Numbered from the stretch's first letter, positions 1 through 8,520 are shown. The stretch: 32,669 nucleotides of DNA from Candidatus Thorarchaeota archaeon (GCA_020348985.1 CP070761.1:630354-663022), one strand, 5' to 3'. The notes: a model not told the origin generated them from the letters alone. Numbers and translations: made by a program.

Positions 1-2327
1 CCAGTGTACACAACGACAAGCTGATCACTCCCATGACTCATGTTTCTGAATCTATGAATTTCACGTGGCATATCATTTGGCGTTGCTCCAGGCGAAGCGT
101 AGTTTAATGTCTTGATCATTGTAAGGTTGTTCGATTCATAGAGATTCAGACTTCCGTTGTCCCTGAGTATCCCAATCTGCGGGTCTACTCCATAAAGATT
201 CGCAACAGCATAATCCACGATTCTAGGACTGCCACTAAGAGTAGTGTTCGACCAAGAACTGAAGGCATTGTCTGCTCTAATCAAATAGAATACGGTATCA
301 TTGACTCCAACATAGACCATCTCGTCTATGCCATCTGAATCATCATCAGTAACTATCATTGCATGTTCTGTCATCACAGGCTGTATAGGATAGGATGCAT
401 TCTGCCAAGATGTAATATTGATGCCATGAAATGCGAAGACTCGAGTCATCGACCCATTGTATGAAGTTAGGACAGGATCGACCACACTGTCTCCATCAAG
501 ATTGCCCACATATACCTCAAAAACCTCGCCAGTGGATGTGTCAGTGAGGATAAACTCTGAGAGAAGCGTCCCATTTGGTGCAAAGGTCTTCAATGCAGCT
601 GTTCGTTTGATGGCATCGACAGCAACCATATAGATCTGACTGGTTCCCGCTGAATCATTTCCAACATCCATCACGTGGTGCATTGCATGGTCAAATGTGG
701 CATTGAGTGAGGCTCCCGAGAAAAAGTGTCCCTCGACAGTCAATGTTCTCGGATACGTCTCATTGCCGTAGAAGTAGCTGTTCAAGTAGGGGTCACTAAC
801 TTCAATGTAGTATAAGTAGTCACCAGGCTGCAGGGCCGTCTCAATGAATATGTACTTGCCATTCGGTGCTTCCGTCATTTCATTCGCCTGGAACAATGGT
901 ACTGTGGTTGCCGCAGGACGAATGTAGAGCGTAGCCCGTTCGATGTACATTTCGTCAGTCGCAGTGAGTTCGACCTTCAGATAGGGGTCGTAAAAAGTTG
1001 GATGTGAAGGATATATTGGGTCGAGACTAACACTTGGGGGGTCTTTGTCGCTTAGCAGAATGTTTACTTGGTCTGACAAGGCCACGATGTCTTCTCTGTC
1101 GTCTCCGTTTATGTCAAACGTAAGCACTTGTTCAAATGGACTCAGTATTCTTGGGTCTTCATAACCAATCAATCCATTGCTGCCCCTGATGAGAGCAATT
1201 TGCCCCCGGGGCCCCTCAATAGCGACATCAGTATACATATCAGAGTCCAACATTGCTGTTGAGAATCCCCTCGACCCCCTCGCTACTGAATAATCATCGG
1301 TGTACCAGAGGACTTTCCCATCAAATCCATCAACAAAGCAAACGGACGCATGGATGCCTCGCGCAACGACTAGATCTTCTTGCTGGTCATCTGTAAAATG
1401 ACCAACCTTCACATATGAATCACTAAGGACCTTCTGATCCCGCACTTCGAACCTTTGTGTCAAGTTGCCGTTCAAGCCCTCCAGGACGTTTTCCGCCTTG
1501 GAATGGTCCAACATTGTGACTGCAACATTGTCGAAGTCGGTGCCAAATCCGAAGCACTCGATATCAAACCCTCTTACACCAACAGCTGACTGAATTTGGT
1601 CAATGGATGTACCGTTACCATACATGGTGTGGATATTGGTTACTGGAGCACTGACAATGTTCCCTGTAAGAAACATGATTGCAATCTCGTCACCTATCTC
1701 AAGTGAGAAATTGCCCGGGCTTGCGTCAACCACTTCTCCTGAAGGAGGAGAGAAGAATCCAATAGGTGAACCATCACTCAAGTCCATCGTTATCAGACGA
1801 CCAGGCCCAAAAACTCCGGCGTCCATATCACCATCACCATTGAAATCGCCTATTATGACACCTAATGGATTGGAGACCGGAAAGAGGTACTCTGTCGAGG
1901 TAGTTGTATCGAAGTCTGCCACAACCAGAATCATGGTGGTTTTGTTGTCTAGCATAAAGAGAAACTCCGAGCTACCGTCATCATCGATATCGGCAGCAAC
2001 TAGAGTCTCGTGAAAGACAGTCCCATCACTGATCGGAATTGACGAATCAATTAGGCCTACTGGGTCCTTGAAGCGGATGAGCCCTTCGTGAACCCAGACA
2101 ACTCCTCGACCCAGTGAAGTGTTTCCGGCTGCCATAAATTTGACATCGTATGGTAGGTCCAGTCTGATGAGATTCGACGCGGGCATGAATTGCTCACTGG
2201 GATTCGTGACGTGAAGGGTCACGGATTCTTGCTCGGAATAGCTACAGCTAATGGGCAGAACTATGAGAGTCATGACCAAAAGAAATAGCGACATCTTCAC
2301 TACAGTGACCGTTCCTTTCGAATACAT
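1..2327 (-). CDS. Secreted FG-GAP/VCBS-like beta-propeller protein, C-terminus beyond window
   Basis: An uninterrupted frame enters from the window edge and runs about 775 codons, so the protein is longer than seen. The N-terminus is a signal peptide: a short basic stretch, then a hydrophobic core (SLFLLVMTLIVLPIS). The mature part has repeated acidic loops of the D-x-D-x-D-G kind typical of FG-GAP/VCBS blades (DIDDDG, DFNGDGD, DINGDD, NLDGD, DDDSDG) and many N-x-S/T sites. A segment in the middle (about 1-kb mark) resembles an Ig-like cell-surface domain. It is probably an exported or surface-anchored adhesion or ligand-binding protein; any C-terminal anchor would lie outside. The start is uncertain: ATG 2327 is used here, GTG 2300 and ATG 2294 would leave a shorter n-region, and ATGs at 2372 and 2468 are also open. 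A TATA-like element on this strand lies near 2485-2491. Confidence 0.8.
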   Translation of the reverse strand, partial: MYSKGTVTVVKMSLFLLVMTLIVLPISCSYSEQESVTLHVTNPSEQFMPASNLIRLDLPYDVKFMAAGNTSLGRGVVWVHEGLIRFKDPVGLIDSSIPISDGTVFHETLVAADIDDDGSSEFLFMLDNKTTMILVVADFDTTTSTEYLFPVSNPLGVIIGDFNGDGDMDAGVFGPGRLITMDLSDGSPIGFFSPPSGEVVDASPGNFSLEIGDEIAIMFLTGNIVSAPVTNIHTMYGNGTSIDQIQSAVGVRGFDIECFGFGTDFDNVAVTMLDHSKAENVLEGLNGNLTQRFEVRDQKVLSDSYVKVGHFTDDQQEDLVVARGIHASVCFVDGFDGKVLWYTDDYSVARGSRGFSTAMLDSDMYTDVAIEGPRGQIALIRGSNGLIGYEDPRILSPFEQVLTFDINGDDREDIVALSDQVNILLSDKDPPSVSLDPIYPSHPTFYDPYLKVELTATDEMYIERATLYIRPAATTVPLFQANEMTEAPNGKYIFIETALQPGDYLYYIEVSDPYLNSYFYGNETYPRTLTVEGHFFSGASLNATFDHAMHHVMDVGNDSAGTSQIYMVAVDAIKRTAALKTFAPNGTLLSEFILTDTSTGEVFEVYVGNLDGDSVVDPVLTSYNGSMTRVFAFHGINITSWQNASYPIQPVMTEHAMIVTDDDSDGIDEMVYVGVNDTVFYLIRADNAFSSWSNTTLSGSPRIVDYAVANLYGVDPQIGILRDNGSLNLYESNNLTMIKTLNYASPGATPNDMPREIHRFRNMSHGSDQLVVVYT

Positions 2328-2698
2328 ACATACAGTAGACTTGTTGTCCACACGATTTTGGCTGGCTTTCATAAACATCATTCCAGTGAATTTGTTGTAT
2401 CCTATTTCGCCAGGGGACCGCTGTGCAAACCACTCTGATATCCTGCGGCGTGCATCTATGAATGACATCGAAGATATTTCAGGCTTAATATGACCTGATT
2501 CCTACGAAAAATCGAAAAGTTGACCAAGTTGGGCTCCTTTTCGCGAAAGGTCTCTACAGTTACCATCAAGAGCTCCCAATCGGTTCTGGGTGCCTCGTGA
2601 GCCAATGGTCGGCATACGTTAAAAGGCGGTGACCGTTCTGACCAACTGCAAGGATTGACATTCCACAAATCCTGAAGAGAAGCATCGCTGGTGATAGC
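2328..2698. other. Intergenic region between divergent genes
   Basis: This 371-base stretch separates two divergent genes and should carry both promoters. On the minus strand an AT-rich TATA-like element (CATATTAAG) lies near 2485-2493. On the plus strand ACGTTAAAAGG near 2617-2627 is a weak candidate, about 75 bases before the TTG start. The frame of the upstream secreted-protein gene stays open to about 2501, so part of this stretch could be its N-terminus. Short antisense frames here look like chance. No RNA gene was recognised. Confidence 0.4.
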
Positions 2699-3424
2699 TT
2701 GGCCGATAAGAAGTTCTCTCGTGATATGAAGGAGCTCCTGAGCCAGCTTGAACCAATAACAGACTCAGAAACCGTGCACCAACTCATCGAAATCAAGGAT
2801 CGCTTGGTCGAATTGAATCGAAAGAGACTCGTCAAGATAAACCATAGCGTGATGCAGGTTCTCTGTGCAAAGCACCTTATTGAACAAGGATACGATGTGA
2901 CGGTTGAACACCCTCTTGTTGGTGGGCAACTGAATGCAGACCTGTTTGCGATACGCGACCGAGAGCCTGAACTGGAACACAACATCGAAAGCGTCTTGAT
3001 ATCTGAACGTCTTGGACTTCCTGTGGAGAAAGAGGCTCTGGTCGTTGAGGTGGAAACAGGCTATGTTCCACCCAAGGCTGCGCTATATCCCTCACGATAT
3101 CGAAAAACCAGGATCGCTGCAAAGATTGCACGCTACTGTAGGTACAGTCACAGATTTGGCCTTGCTACGCCAAACTATCATGTTCTACAGATTCCGGAGA
3201 TTCTGCTCAAACCTCCAGAGCTTCGAGACATTGAGGAAATCCGACGCATTAAGGAGGAGTGCGATCAGATTTACAAGTCACCTCCCATTCTCCTCGATGC
3301 CCTTGCCATGTCTGAGACTGATTATGTCTACATAATCAATGTAGACCAAATCAATGTGACTCAATTGCCTCCACACGAGTATCTTGACACAGTTCTCCCG
3401 ACAAGGGGGCTGACATTTCACTGA
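2699..3424 (+). CDS. PD-(D/E)XK nuclease-like protein, function unknown
   Basis: A 241-residue soluble protein starting at TTG; GGTGAT just upstream is a plausible ribosome binding site. The first 50 residues are helical and charged. The central part has the layout of a restriction-endonuclease-like fold: a helix (MQVLCAKHLIEQGYDVTVEH), then a strand with an acidic residue (LNADLFAIR, Asp about 81), then a strand with E-x-E (LVVEVETGYV, about 113-122) followed by a basic helix (RKTRIAAKIARYCRYS). The D...ExE spacing suits the PD-(D/E)XK superfamily, but the usual lysine of the second motif is not obvious (E-V-E-T). It may therefore be an inactive or divergent member. No partner methylase or helicase is nearby, so a restriction role is not supported. 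The fold call is an inference from motif pattern. Confidence 0.6.
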   Translation: MADKKFSRDMKELLSQLEPITDSETVHQLIEIKDRLVELNRKRLVKINHSVMQVLCAKHLIEQGYDVTVEHPLVGGQLNADLFAIRDREPELEHNIESVLISERLGLPVEKEALVVEVETGYVPPKAALYPSRYRKTRIAAKIARYCRYSHRFGLATPNYHVLQIPEILLKPPELRDIEEIRRIKEECDQIYKSPPILLDALAMSETDYVYIINVDQINVTQLPPHEYLDTVLPTRGLTFH

Positions 3425-3769
3425 CGAGAAGGCCGGAGACCTTATTACAATACTTGTATAATATTTTGAAGGCCGTCTGAGGAGTACGCTAACGATAGCG
3501 TCTAGGCTTGATGTGTTGAGCGGAGCCATAAATACAATCGAAAGTTGGCCGAGCGATTGAGACGACACATTGGGCAGATTGGCGAACGGTGACCCTGAGC
3601 GATGAAGTACCCGTTCAATGGTGCTATTCGCGACAAAGACAGTGTTGCCGGGTGAGAAGAATTGAGCCACTGTCGAGGCTTAGACTCAGGCGGCTTTCTT
3701 GCTTTTGCGTGACCTCCTGAACTTTGGGAAACACTAAAGCACTCGGTCGACCAGAGAAAATGAGTTTCA
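3425..3769 (+). other. Gene-free stretch with AT-rich promoter-like element and hairpin
   Basis: No convincing protein frame is present on either strand; the minus-strand frames here are low-complexity shadows. Near 3450-3470 there is a strongly AT-rich TATA-like block (TTGTATAATATTTTG). At 3486-3501 a perfect 6-bp hairpin (ACGCTA-acga-TAGCGT) follows. About 240 further bases without a gene precede the next start. This could be a 3' region plus the promoter of the next gene, or an unannotated small RNA. Nothing recognisable as tRNA, box C/D or SRP RNA was found. Confidence 0.3.
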
Positions 3770-4078
3770 ATGTCCGATGAAGTGGAACTGATTGACGAAT
3801 TGAGAGAAGTCGCCACCCGGATCTTCACGGCCATCTTCGATGGTTCAGACTCAGTCGAAGTAGATGGCGAGATTTATCCAATTCGAAAGACGTCAAAGAG
3901 CAAGGTCAGACTTGTTGAAATCAAAGGATACACCTACATCGAACAGAATCCGCACAAGGACTCAAGATGGGCCAAAATGGCACAGGAAGGCCATCAAATC
4001 ATGTGGGTAATGCAAGGGCGCAGGTATCTAGTACGTATCATGGATGGGAAATTCCTGAACCTGAAGAGGAAGAAGTGA
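3770..4078 (+). CDS. Small hypothetical protein, 102 aa
   Basis: I do not recognise the family. The 102-residue product is soluble, with an acidic N-terminal helix (residues 1-25) followed by several short strands (VEVDGEIYPIRKT, VRLVEIKGYTYIEQNP) and a basic C-terminus (FLNLKRKK). The alternation of strands with a lysine/arginine-rich end suggests a small beta-rich nucleic-acid- or protein-binding domain, but that is only an impression. It stands alone on the plus strand between a PD-(D/E)XK-like gene and another unknown gene, each separated by more than 200 bases. Confidence 0.6.
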   Translation: MSDEVELIDELREVATRIFTAIFDGSDSVEVDGEIYPIRKTSKSKVRLVEIKGYTYIEQNPHKDSRWAKMAQEGHQIMWVMQGRRYLVRIMDGKFLNLKRKK

Positions 4079-4287
4079 CAGACTCGATTTTCAAGAGTGA
4101 CAGATTATACCTTATTCAGCCGGTGACCACAAACTTAACAACAGGGAATGTTCTAGAATTCAATTGGTCATTTCATTTGCTTCTCTCGCTCTCTGGCTTA
4201 CCAGGTGACAGATGTGCATATCCCTGTTTGTCTTGTCTGAAAGGCAGAAGGCCAATTACAGCTGTCTTATGTGCTTGCGCGTTGTCA

Positions 4288-4297
4288 GTATACTATA
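4288..4297 (+). promoter_or_regulatory. TATA box of the 4317 gene, probably leaderless
   Basis: TATACTATAC is centred about 24 bases before ATG 4317. That is the normal archaeal distance from TATA box to transcription start, so the mRNA probably begins at or beside the start codon. This argues for the 4317 start and against the longer frame beginning at 4212. Confidence 0.5.
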
Positions 4298-4316
4298 CGA
4301 ATTTGGAGCCAGTCTA

Positions 4317-5018
4317 ATGGATTTTCCCGATGATTTGAGGTCTGCAGAGGAAACTGTGAAGAAGGCAGAGATAGAGTTTCTTGCTGGAAATGATGGAATA
4401 GCTGAAGCACTGTTAGTAGAAATATCAACAGGAACCTTTGCCACTGATGCCGAGACAGCACGAGAACGGATGCAGAATCTGGACGAGTCTCGCTATGTGA
4501 AATGGAGTCGCTGGGAGAAGAGATTTGAATTCTCAGCTGCATTCTGGAAGGATGAGGGATATCCGAGGATTGACACCACGACACTTCAAGCTAGAAATCC
4601 CGATTGGTATTCAAAGAGAACAGGAACTGCAGCATTCGTGAAAGATCTAATGATTCATCGAGATGTATTGGCACCTACTGTTGATGGCACGCAGAAAGGA
4701 ACTCCGACACCTCCAGGTGAACCATCTAACAGATGGTTGCTTGATTTTGTAGCTCTCTCCAGCCTGCGTCTATCTTTTAAGAGCCATTGGGAGCAGTTGG
4801 TAGGAGATATTGTGAAGAAACGATCCCAGACCAGCTTGGTGCTCGTAGCCGAACGGCTAGGTCTGACAATCTCAGAGATTCTTGATATCGCCCGTAGAGT
4901 CAGGGATTTTGATGACCGGGTTGTTGAGCGTGATGTGGGCGATTCCACCAAGAATCTGATGTATCTATGTAGAAAACCCGACCCCAGTTTGACCCCTCTG
5001 GTAGACATAACCGGGTGA
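4317..5018 (+). CDS. Hypothetical helical protein, 233 aa
   Basis: I do not recognise the family. The frame is open from 4212, but the first 35 codons encode an unlikely cysteine-rich lead-in that overlaps the promoter. ATG 4317 follows a TATA box at leaderless distance and has TGGAG upstream, so it is the chosen start. The product is soluble and mainly helical: residues 1-65 are acidic helices, the middle (about 70-140) is aromatic-rich (WSRWEKRFEFSAAFW), and the C-terminal half ends in helices like a compact DNA- or protein-binding domain (VAERLGLTISEILDIARRV, about 180-200). After its TGA the same reading frame stays open for 98 codons and encodes a flavodoxin-like sequence. Confidence 0.6.
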   Translation: MDFPDDLRSAEETVKKAEIEFLAGNDGIAEALLVEISTGTFATDAETARERMQNLDESRYVKWSRWEKRFEFSAAFWKDEGYPRIDTTTLQARNPDWYSKRTGTAAFVKDLMIHRDVLAPTVDGTQKGTPTPPGEPSNRWLLDFVALSSLRLSFKSHWEQLVGDIVKKRSQTSLVLVAERLGLTISEILDIARRVRDFDDRVVERDVGDSTKNLMYLCRKPDPSLTPLVDITG

Positions 5019-5315
5019 AACTTCACATCCTGTTCTAGGCGCATCTGCAAAAGAAGAATCTACATCGTTTCTCCTCTAAACAAGGCAAGCACGTCCGAAG
5101 AAATTGCCAATGGTCTCCGCGAAGATGGCGTTGATGTTCACATTTCAAATGCGAAGACGGAGAGAGTAGAAACCATCTCTGACTCTGAACTTGTTATTGT
5201 TGGGAGCGGCATGCAGGTCATAACGAAGGAAGGCATTCCTCTTGACGAAGAGACAGTTGCGCTTCTGGCCCAGTATTCGGAGGCTTTCGAGATGGTCTTT
5301 GATTTCAGTGTGTGA
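5019..5315 (+). pseudogene. Startless flavodoxin-like fragment
   Basis: Directly after the TGA of the preceding gene the same frame remains open for 98 codons and reads like the N-terminal half of a flavodoxin: a first strand (RRIYIVSPLN), a phosphate-loop-like segment and helix (KASTSEEIANGLREDG), a second strand (VDVHISNAKT) and then the SDSELVIVGSGMQV segment. In complete flavodoxins the domain continues for 60 or more residues; here it ends in a short acidic helix and TGA. No ATG, GTG or TTG precedes the flavodoxin part in frame; the first ATG is only at 5212, inside it. It is best read as a decayed or truncated gene, or else the product of reading through the TGA. The family call rests on motif layout alone. 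Confidence 0.55.
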
Positions 5316-5443
5316 ATCAACAAGAGTATGTGACCTGTCTTTCCTAAGAATGTCTACCTTTCATCCAGATGTAATAAGGAACGATTGGCAGAAGCTGCTC
5401 TCCTCTTTGAGACTCCAGACACACCAAAAGGAACGAACTTCCC

Positions 5444-5449
5444 TTATAT
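5444..5449 (+). promoter_or_regulatory. Probable TATA box of the histidine kinase gene
   Basis: TTATAT lies about 50 bases before the TTG at 5497, leaving a leader of roughly 20-25 bases. It sits inside the longer open frame that extends upstream, which supports the shorter kinase start. Confidence 0.35.
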
Positions 5450-5496
5450 GGTCTCTAAAGGAATACCGTCCTTTGGGCACAAGGGACGGATGCGGA

Positions 5497-6741
5497 TTGT
5501 CTAATCAAAAGAGCCCAATAGAGAGGGCAAAGAGGCTATGGACACTTCTTACTGAACCTCATTCCTCAGTGCAGGGTATGAGGAAAAGACAGCAGGCAAG
5601 GCTACTTTCAACACTACTCTTGCTGGCAATCCCAGTCTTCGCCTTTGTCCAATTCACAAGTGAGCTCATCGTTGAGGCCACTCTAACCTACCTCGGCGCC
5701 TCGATTGCTGTGTTCATCATCTATCTAGGGACAAGAACCCGATACTATGACTTATCGTTAACCCTGACATTGATTGGCTTCACCATCGTTCCAACTCTGA
5801 TTTTTCTGTTTGGGACACGTTGGAGCCCTAATGATTTGCCTCGACTGATGGTATGGTTCTTTGTGGCACAAGCAGGGGGCCTGTTGCTCACTCGAACCTT
5901 GGTTGTCCTCCTGCAAGGGATTACGATGACATCTATGATGTCATTCATAGTGTTGGTGGTTTTTGGAGTTCCATTCAATGAGTTCGACAATCATCTAGGC
6001 ACCTCAATCATAATCACTTCCTTCTTGCTGGTTGCATCCTACATGCTCGAATCTTATATCAAGCAACTCGATTATCACAGGGCCGAATCGGATCTCAAAG
6101 CAAGAGAACTGGAGGTGTACACTCAACTCCTTCGACATGATCTTCGAAATGACCTTCAAGCTATACTGAACTCAATCGAGCTTGCCGAGATGCTCCTTGA
6201 GATAAGCGAGGACCAGGTAAGAACAAACCTTACACAGTCTCTCAATCTGGGAAATAGAATGGCTCAGCTGTTGCAGATCTTCTCCATGCCTCTTGAGCAG
6301 CCCGGCTTGAATCTGTTGGAGCACATCAAAGAGATGGCTATGCAGTCTCAAGAAACCTATAGCAATCTTAAGATTGAGATTCATTGTACGAATGATGTTC
6401 AGAATAGAACCTTCACTGCTAGTAGACTCCTGCCTATGGTATGGACGAACATCTTTCGTAATTCTGCTCAATACTGTGGGGATCCCTCCATTGTCAATGT
6501 CACGGTGTCAGTCGACGAGGACGCTTTCCTGATATCGATTAGCGATAATGGGCCAGGAATACCAGAAGGAGAGAAGGAATGGCTTTTCAAGAGGGGTTCG
6601 AATTCAAATTCTGGCGAGGGTGGCGTAGGCCTATATCTCTCAAGAATCGTATTGGAATCCCACAACGGATCGATTCATCTGGCCGAGAATAAAGGAAATG
6701 GTGCTGAGTTCATAGTTAGAATTCCTTTCAGTCCTCTCTAG
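5497..6741 (+). CDS. Membrane sensor histidine kinase
   Basis: The protein autophosphorylates on histidine and would pass the phosphate to a response regulator; none is encoded nearby. From TTG 5497 it has 414 residues. The N-terminal segment (LWTLLTEPHSSVQ...RQQARLLSTLLLL) is typical of kinases with a 5-6 helix membrane sensor, followed by hydrophobic helices to about residue 185. The H-box is LLRHDLRNDLQ (His about 214), the N-box is NIFRNSAQY, and the ATP lid carries DNGPGIP and GEGGVGLYLSR, so the ATPase domain looks complete. There is no extracellular loop large enough for a binding domain, so membrane or intramembrane sensing is likely. The start is not certain: the frame is open to 5242 and an ATG at 5350 is possible, but the upstream codons overlap the flavodoxin-like fragment and contain the TATA element. 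Confidence 0.88.
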   Translation: MSNQKSPIERAKRLWTLLTEPHSSVQGMRKRQQARLLSTLLLLAIPVFAFVQFTSELIVEATLTYLGASIAVFIIYLGTRTRYYDLSLTLTLIGFTIVPTLIFLFGTRWSPNDLPRLMVWFFVAQAGGLLLTRTLVVLLQGITMTSMMSFIVLVVFGVPFNEFDNHLGTSIIITSFLLVASYMLESYIKQLDYHRAESDLKARELEVYTQLLRHDLRNDLQAILNSIELAEMLLEISEDQVRTNLTQSLNLGNRMAQLLQIFSMPLEQPGLNLLEHIKEMAMQSQETYSNLKIEIHCTNDVQNRTFTASRLLPMVWTNIFRNSAQYCGDPSIVNVTVSVDEDAFLISISDNGPGIPEGEKEWLFKRGSNSNSGEGGVGLYLSRIVLESHNGSIHLAENKGNGAEFIVRIPFSPL

Positions 6742-6765
6742 TTGCCCATCTCGGACCCCTAGGCG

Positions 6766-6995
6766 TCACCTATTTCGCATAACAACCACGGCAATTGCAA
6801 TGATGGCCGCTATGTCAACACCTCTAGTCAATAGGATAAGTCATAGACGTTTGACCGAATCGCACCAGAGTCATGTCCCACGTAATTGTAGTGAGCGTAG
6901 GCCTTGTTGCCTGTATAGCTCGGATCCATTTCCATCATATACTCATGATTGTCCTCATAGCAATCTGGGACACAAGCAGTGCTGTCTTCTGCAAT
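6766..6995 (-). pseudogene. Startless tail after the acetyltransferase, probable gene remnant
   Basis: Downstream of the acetyltransferase stop (TGA 6996-6998) the same minus-strand frame stays open for 55 codons to 6828. It encodes a tyrosine-rich sequence with two cysteines (ACVPDCYEDNHEY, MEMDPSYTGNKAYAHYNYVG). A shift of one frame near 6830-6840 continues into a hydrophobic tail with a basic end (GVDIAAIIAIAVVVMRNR) that stops at 6766. This looks like the ectodomain and C-terminal membrane anchor of a surface protein that lost its 5' end and acquired a frameshift. There is no start codon before the tail. I do not recognise the family. Confidence 0.35.
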
Positions 6996-7841
6996 TCACT
7001 CTAGCATGTCGATGTAGAACTTGTACCTGAAGTACTCCTTGAAGCCCAGTCTTGGATAGACTTTCATCCCCATCTCAGTAGAGCAGAGCGTAGCAATCTC
7101 GTACCCCTTTCTCTGTCCATCCATTATGGCAGCGAGAGAAACAAGGGAGCCAATACCCTTGCCCCTGTGTTTTTCCATTGTTCCAACAGAATAGAGACCC
7201 ACAACTCCATTCCGCAGGACCGAAAGCGAAGCTCCGACTGGCTCATCATCAATCTCAGCCAGGATGACATTAGAGTATTCTGTGTCAGTAAGCAGGCGTT
7301 TGCACGACTTTTGATATGCGGAGCAGGCTTCCTCTGTCCATCCAGAAGTCCCCCTGAAGACCTCCATCCACTCCTCAAACTTCGTATCCGTTGTCACTTT
7401 CGTCACTGTGGCTCCGGATCTACTCATCAAGTCAGAAATGTGGGTTTCGTCCAATCGTCGCAAGTCCATAGCCATGGCCGGACTGTCCCATTCCCCCTTG
7501 ACTAGTCCATTCTCTATGAGCAGATTCTCAATCTCTGGAGGTGAGCTAGAGGCACTAATCCACCACATATGAGGGACTTTTCGGGATCTGAAGAACTCAA
7601 TCTGTTCATCCACTCTGCTCTCCAGCTCATTTGGTGGAACACTCAACACATAGACACCATTCTCCACTGGGAACATGATGCCAGTGTAGTATCGTACCAT
7701 GTCCTCGCGCTTGTCAATCTGTGGTTTGTACGGCTCGGGCACATGACTCATATCTTCATCGATAAGCGTGAGCAAGTTGCCTTCTATGCCGCTGATGATT
7801 GCCTCATCAGAATGGTCTTCTAAAATATCGTTTGAAGTCAT
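6996..7841 (-). CDS. GNAT-family N-acetyltransferase
   Basis: It transfers an acetyl group from acetyl-CoA to an unknown amine. The 281-residue product has an N-terminal region of about 150 residues resembling a degenerate first GNAT-like domain, then a C-terminal catalytic domain. There the acetyl-CoA pyrophosphate loop is visible (VGTMEKHRGKGIGSL, about 227-241; R-G-K-G-I-G), preceded by strand VGASLSVLRNGVVGLYSVG and followed by the MGMKVYPRLGFKEYFRYKFY ending common to the family. ATG 7841 begins the frame. It is divergent from the nitroreductase gene, with 122 bases between them. Codon use is like its neighbours. Confidence 0.85.
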   Translation of the reverse strand: MTSNDILEDHSDEAIISGIEGNLLTLIDEDMSHVPEPYKPQIDKREDMVRYYTGIMFPVENGVYVLSVPPNELESRVDEQIEFFRSRKVPHMWWISASSSPPEIENLLIENGLVKGEWDSPAMAMDLRRLDETHISDLMSRSGATVTKVTTDTKFEEWMEVFRGTSGWTEEACSAYQKSCKRLLTDTEYSNVILAEIDDEPVGASLSVLRNGVVGLYSVGTMEKHRGKGIGSLVSLAAIMDGQRKGYEIATLCSTEMGMKVYPRLGFKEYFRYKFYIDMLE

Positions 7842-7966
7842 TTCTGATTCACTTCTCTAACCATCCAAAAGAGTAAATGAAAACCATCTAATCAATCATA
7901 CCCAAATTCTCCTCACAGATTCCGAGCTAGACATTCTTAGCAAGGCCACAATTCAACCTGATTGTG

Positions 7967-8518
7967 ATGAACATGGACTTGGATGAGGCAATCAAGGGCA
8001 GACGAAGCATTCGAGTGTTCAAGAGTGATGATATACCTGTTGAGCACATAGAATCCGTTTTGGAAGCGGCTACCTTTGCGCCGTCAGCCAAGAATGGTCA
8101 GCAATGGAGGTTTACAATCCTTAGAGACGAAGCGAAGGACAAATTCACAGATTGGTTCATGGACCATCTTCTAAGTATGAGAAAGAAACATGGTGACACG
8201 TTCATGGGCTCTGCCATTCCCTCCTGTGAGATAATGAACGAGGCTCCAGTTTCAATCATCGTATGGAACACGAACGAGTTCGGATGGCTCACAGAGCATC
8301 AGAGTGTTGCAGCAGCTATACAGAACATGCTCTTGAAGGCGTACTCTCTTGGCATTGGATCGCTTTGGATTGGTGACATCTTCTATGCCGAACGAAGGAT
8401 ACCTGGCTACTTCAACAAGAGTTGGGCACTAGCTGCGGCAGTTGTCTTGGGGTGGCCTGCTGAGAATCCTGGACCAAGACCAAGACTCAGTGTTGACGAA
8501 GTTGCTGAATTCCTGTAA
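7967..8518 (+). CDS. Nitroreductase-family FMN-dependent oxidoreductase
   Basis: A 183-residue flavoprotein of the nitroreductase fold, usually a homodimer using NAD(P)H; the substrate is unknown. The N-terminal FMN-binding motif is clear (RRSIRVFKSDDIP, about 12-24), followed by ATFAPSAKNGQQWRF, the second phosphate/FMN contact segment. The C-terminal half has the alanine-rich helix (HQSVAAAIQNMLLKAYSLGIGSLWIGD) and a closing strand with ALAAAVVLGWPAENP, so the domain is complete. A GTG lies just before ATG 7967 and another ATG is at 7973; the choice is arbitrary. The gene ends 3 bases from the convergent TetR gene. Confidence 0.88.
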   Translation: MNMDLDEAIKGRRSIRVFKSDDIPVEHIESVLEAATFAPSAKNGQQWRFTILRDEAKDKFTDWFMDHLLSMRKKHGDTFMGSAIPSCEIMNEAPVSIIVWNTNEFGWLTEHQSVAAAIQNMLLKAYSLGIGSLWIGDIFYAERRIPGYFNKSWALAAAVVLGWPAENPGPRPRLSVDEVAEFL

Positions 8519-8520
8519 TT

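Noticed and set aside
1603..2013. Plus-strand 136-codon frame
   Set aside because: It is antisense to the long secreted beta-propeller gene, whose minus-strand frame is open for the whole length with a clear signal peptide and calcium-loop motifs.
2566..2985. Minus-strand 139-codon frame
   Set aside because: Overlaps the start of the PD-(D/E)XK-like gene; composition is serine- and cysteine-rich like an antisense shadow.
3555..3640. tRNA-like stretch (TTGGCCGAGCGATTGAG followed by CGTTCAAT)
   Set aside because: The D-stem does not pair fully, the T-loop stem has the wrong register, and no acceptor stem could be formed.
3502..3834. Minus-strand 110-codon frame in the gene-free segment
   Set aside because: Serine/proline-rich composition without domains, no ribosome binding site, and it overlaps the 3770 gene.
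5242..5496. Upstream extension of the histidine kinase frame
   Set aside because: It overlaps the flavodoxin-like fragment and contains the TATA element; the residues do not resemble a kinase N-terminus.
6800..7030. Plus-strand 76-codon frame, cysteine- and histidine-rich
   Set aside because: Antisense to the acetyltransferase end and its tail; no recognisable pattern and no promoter.
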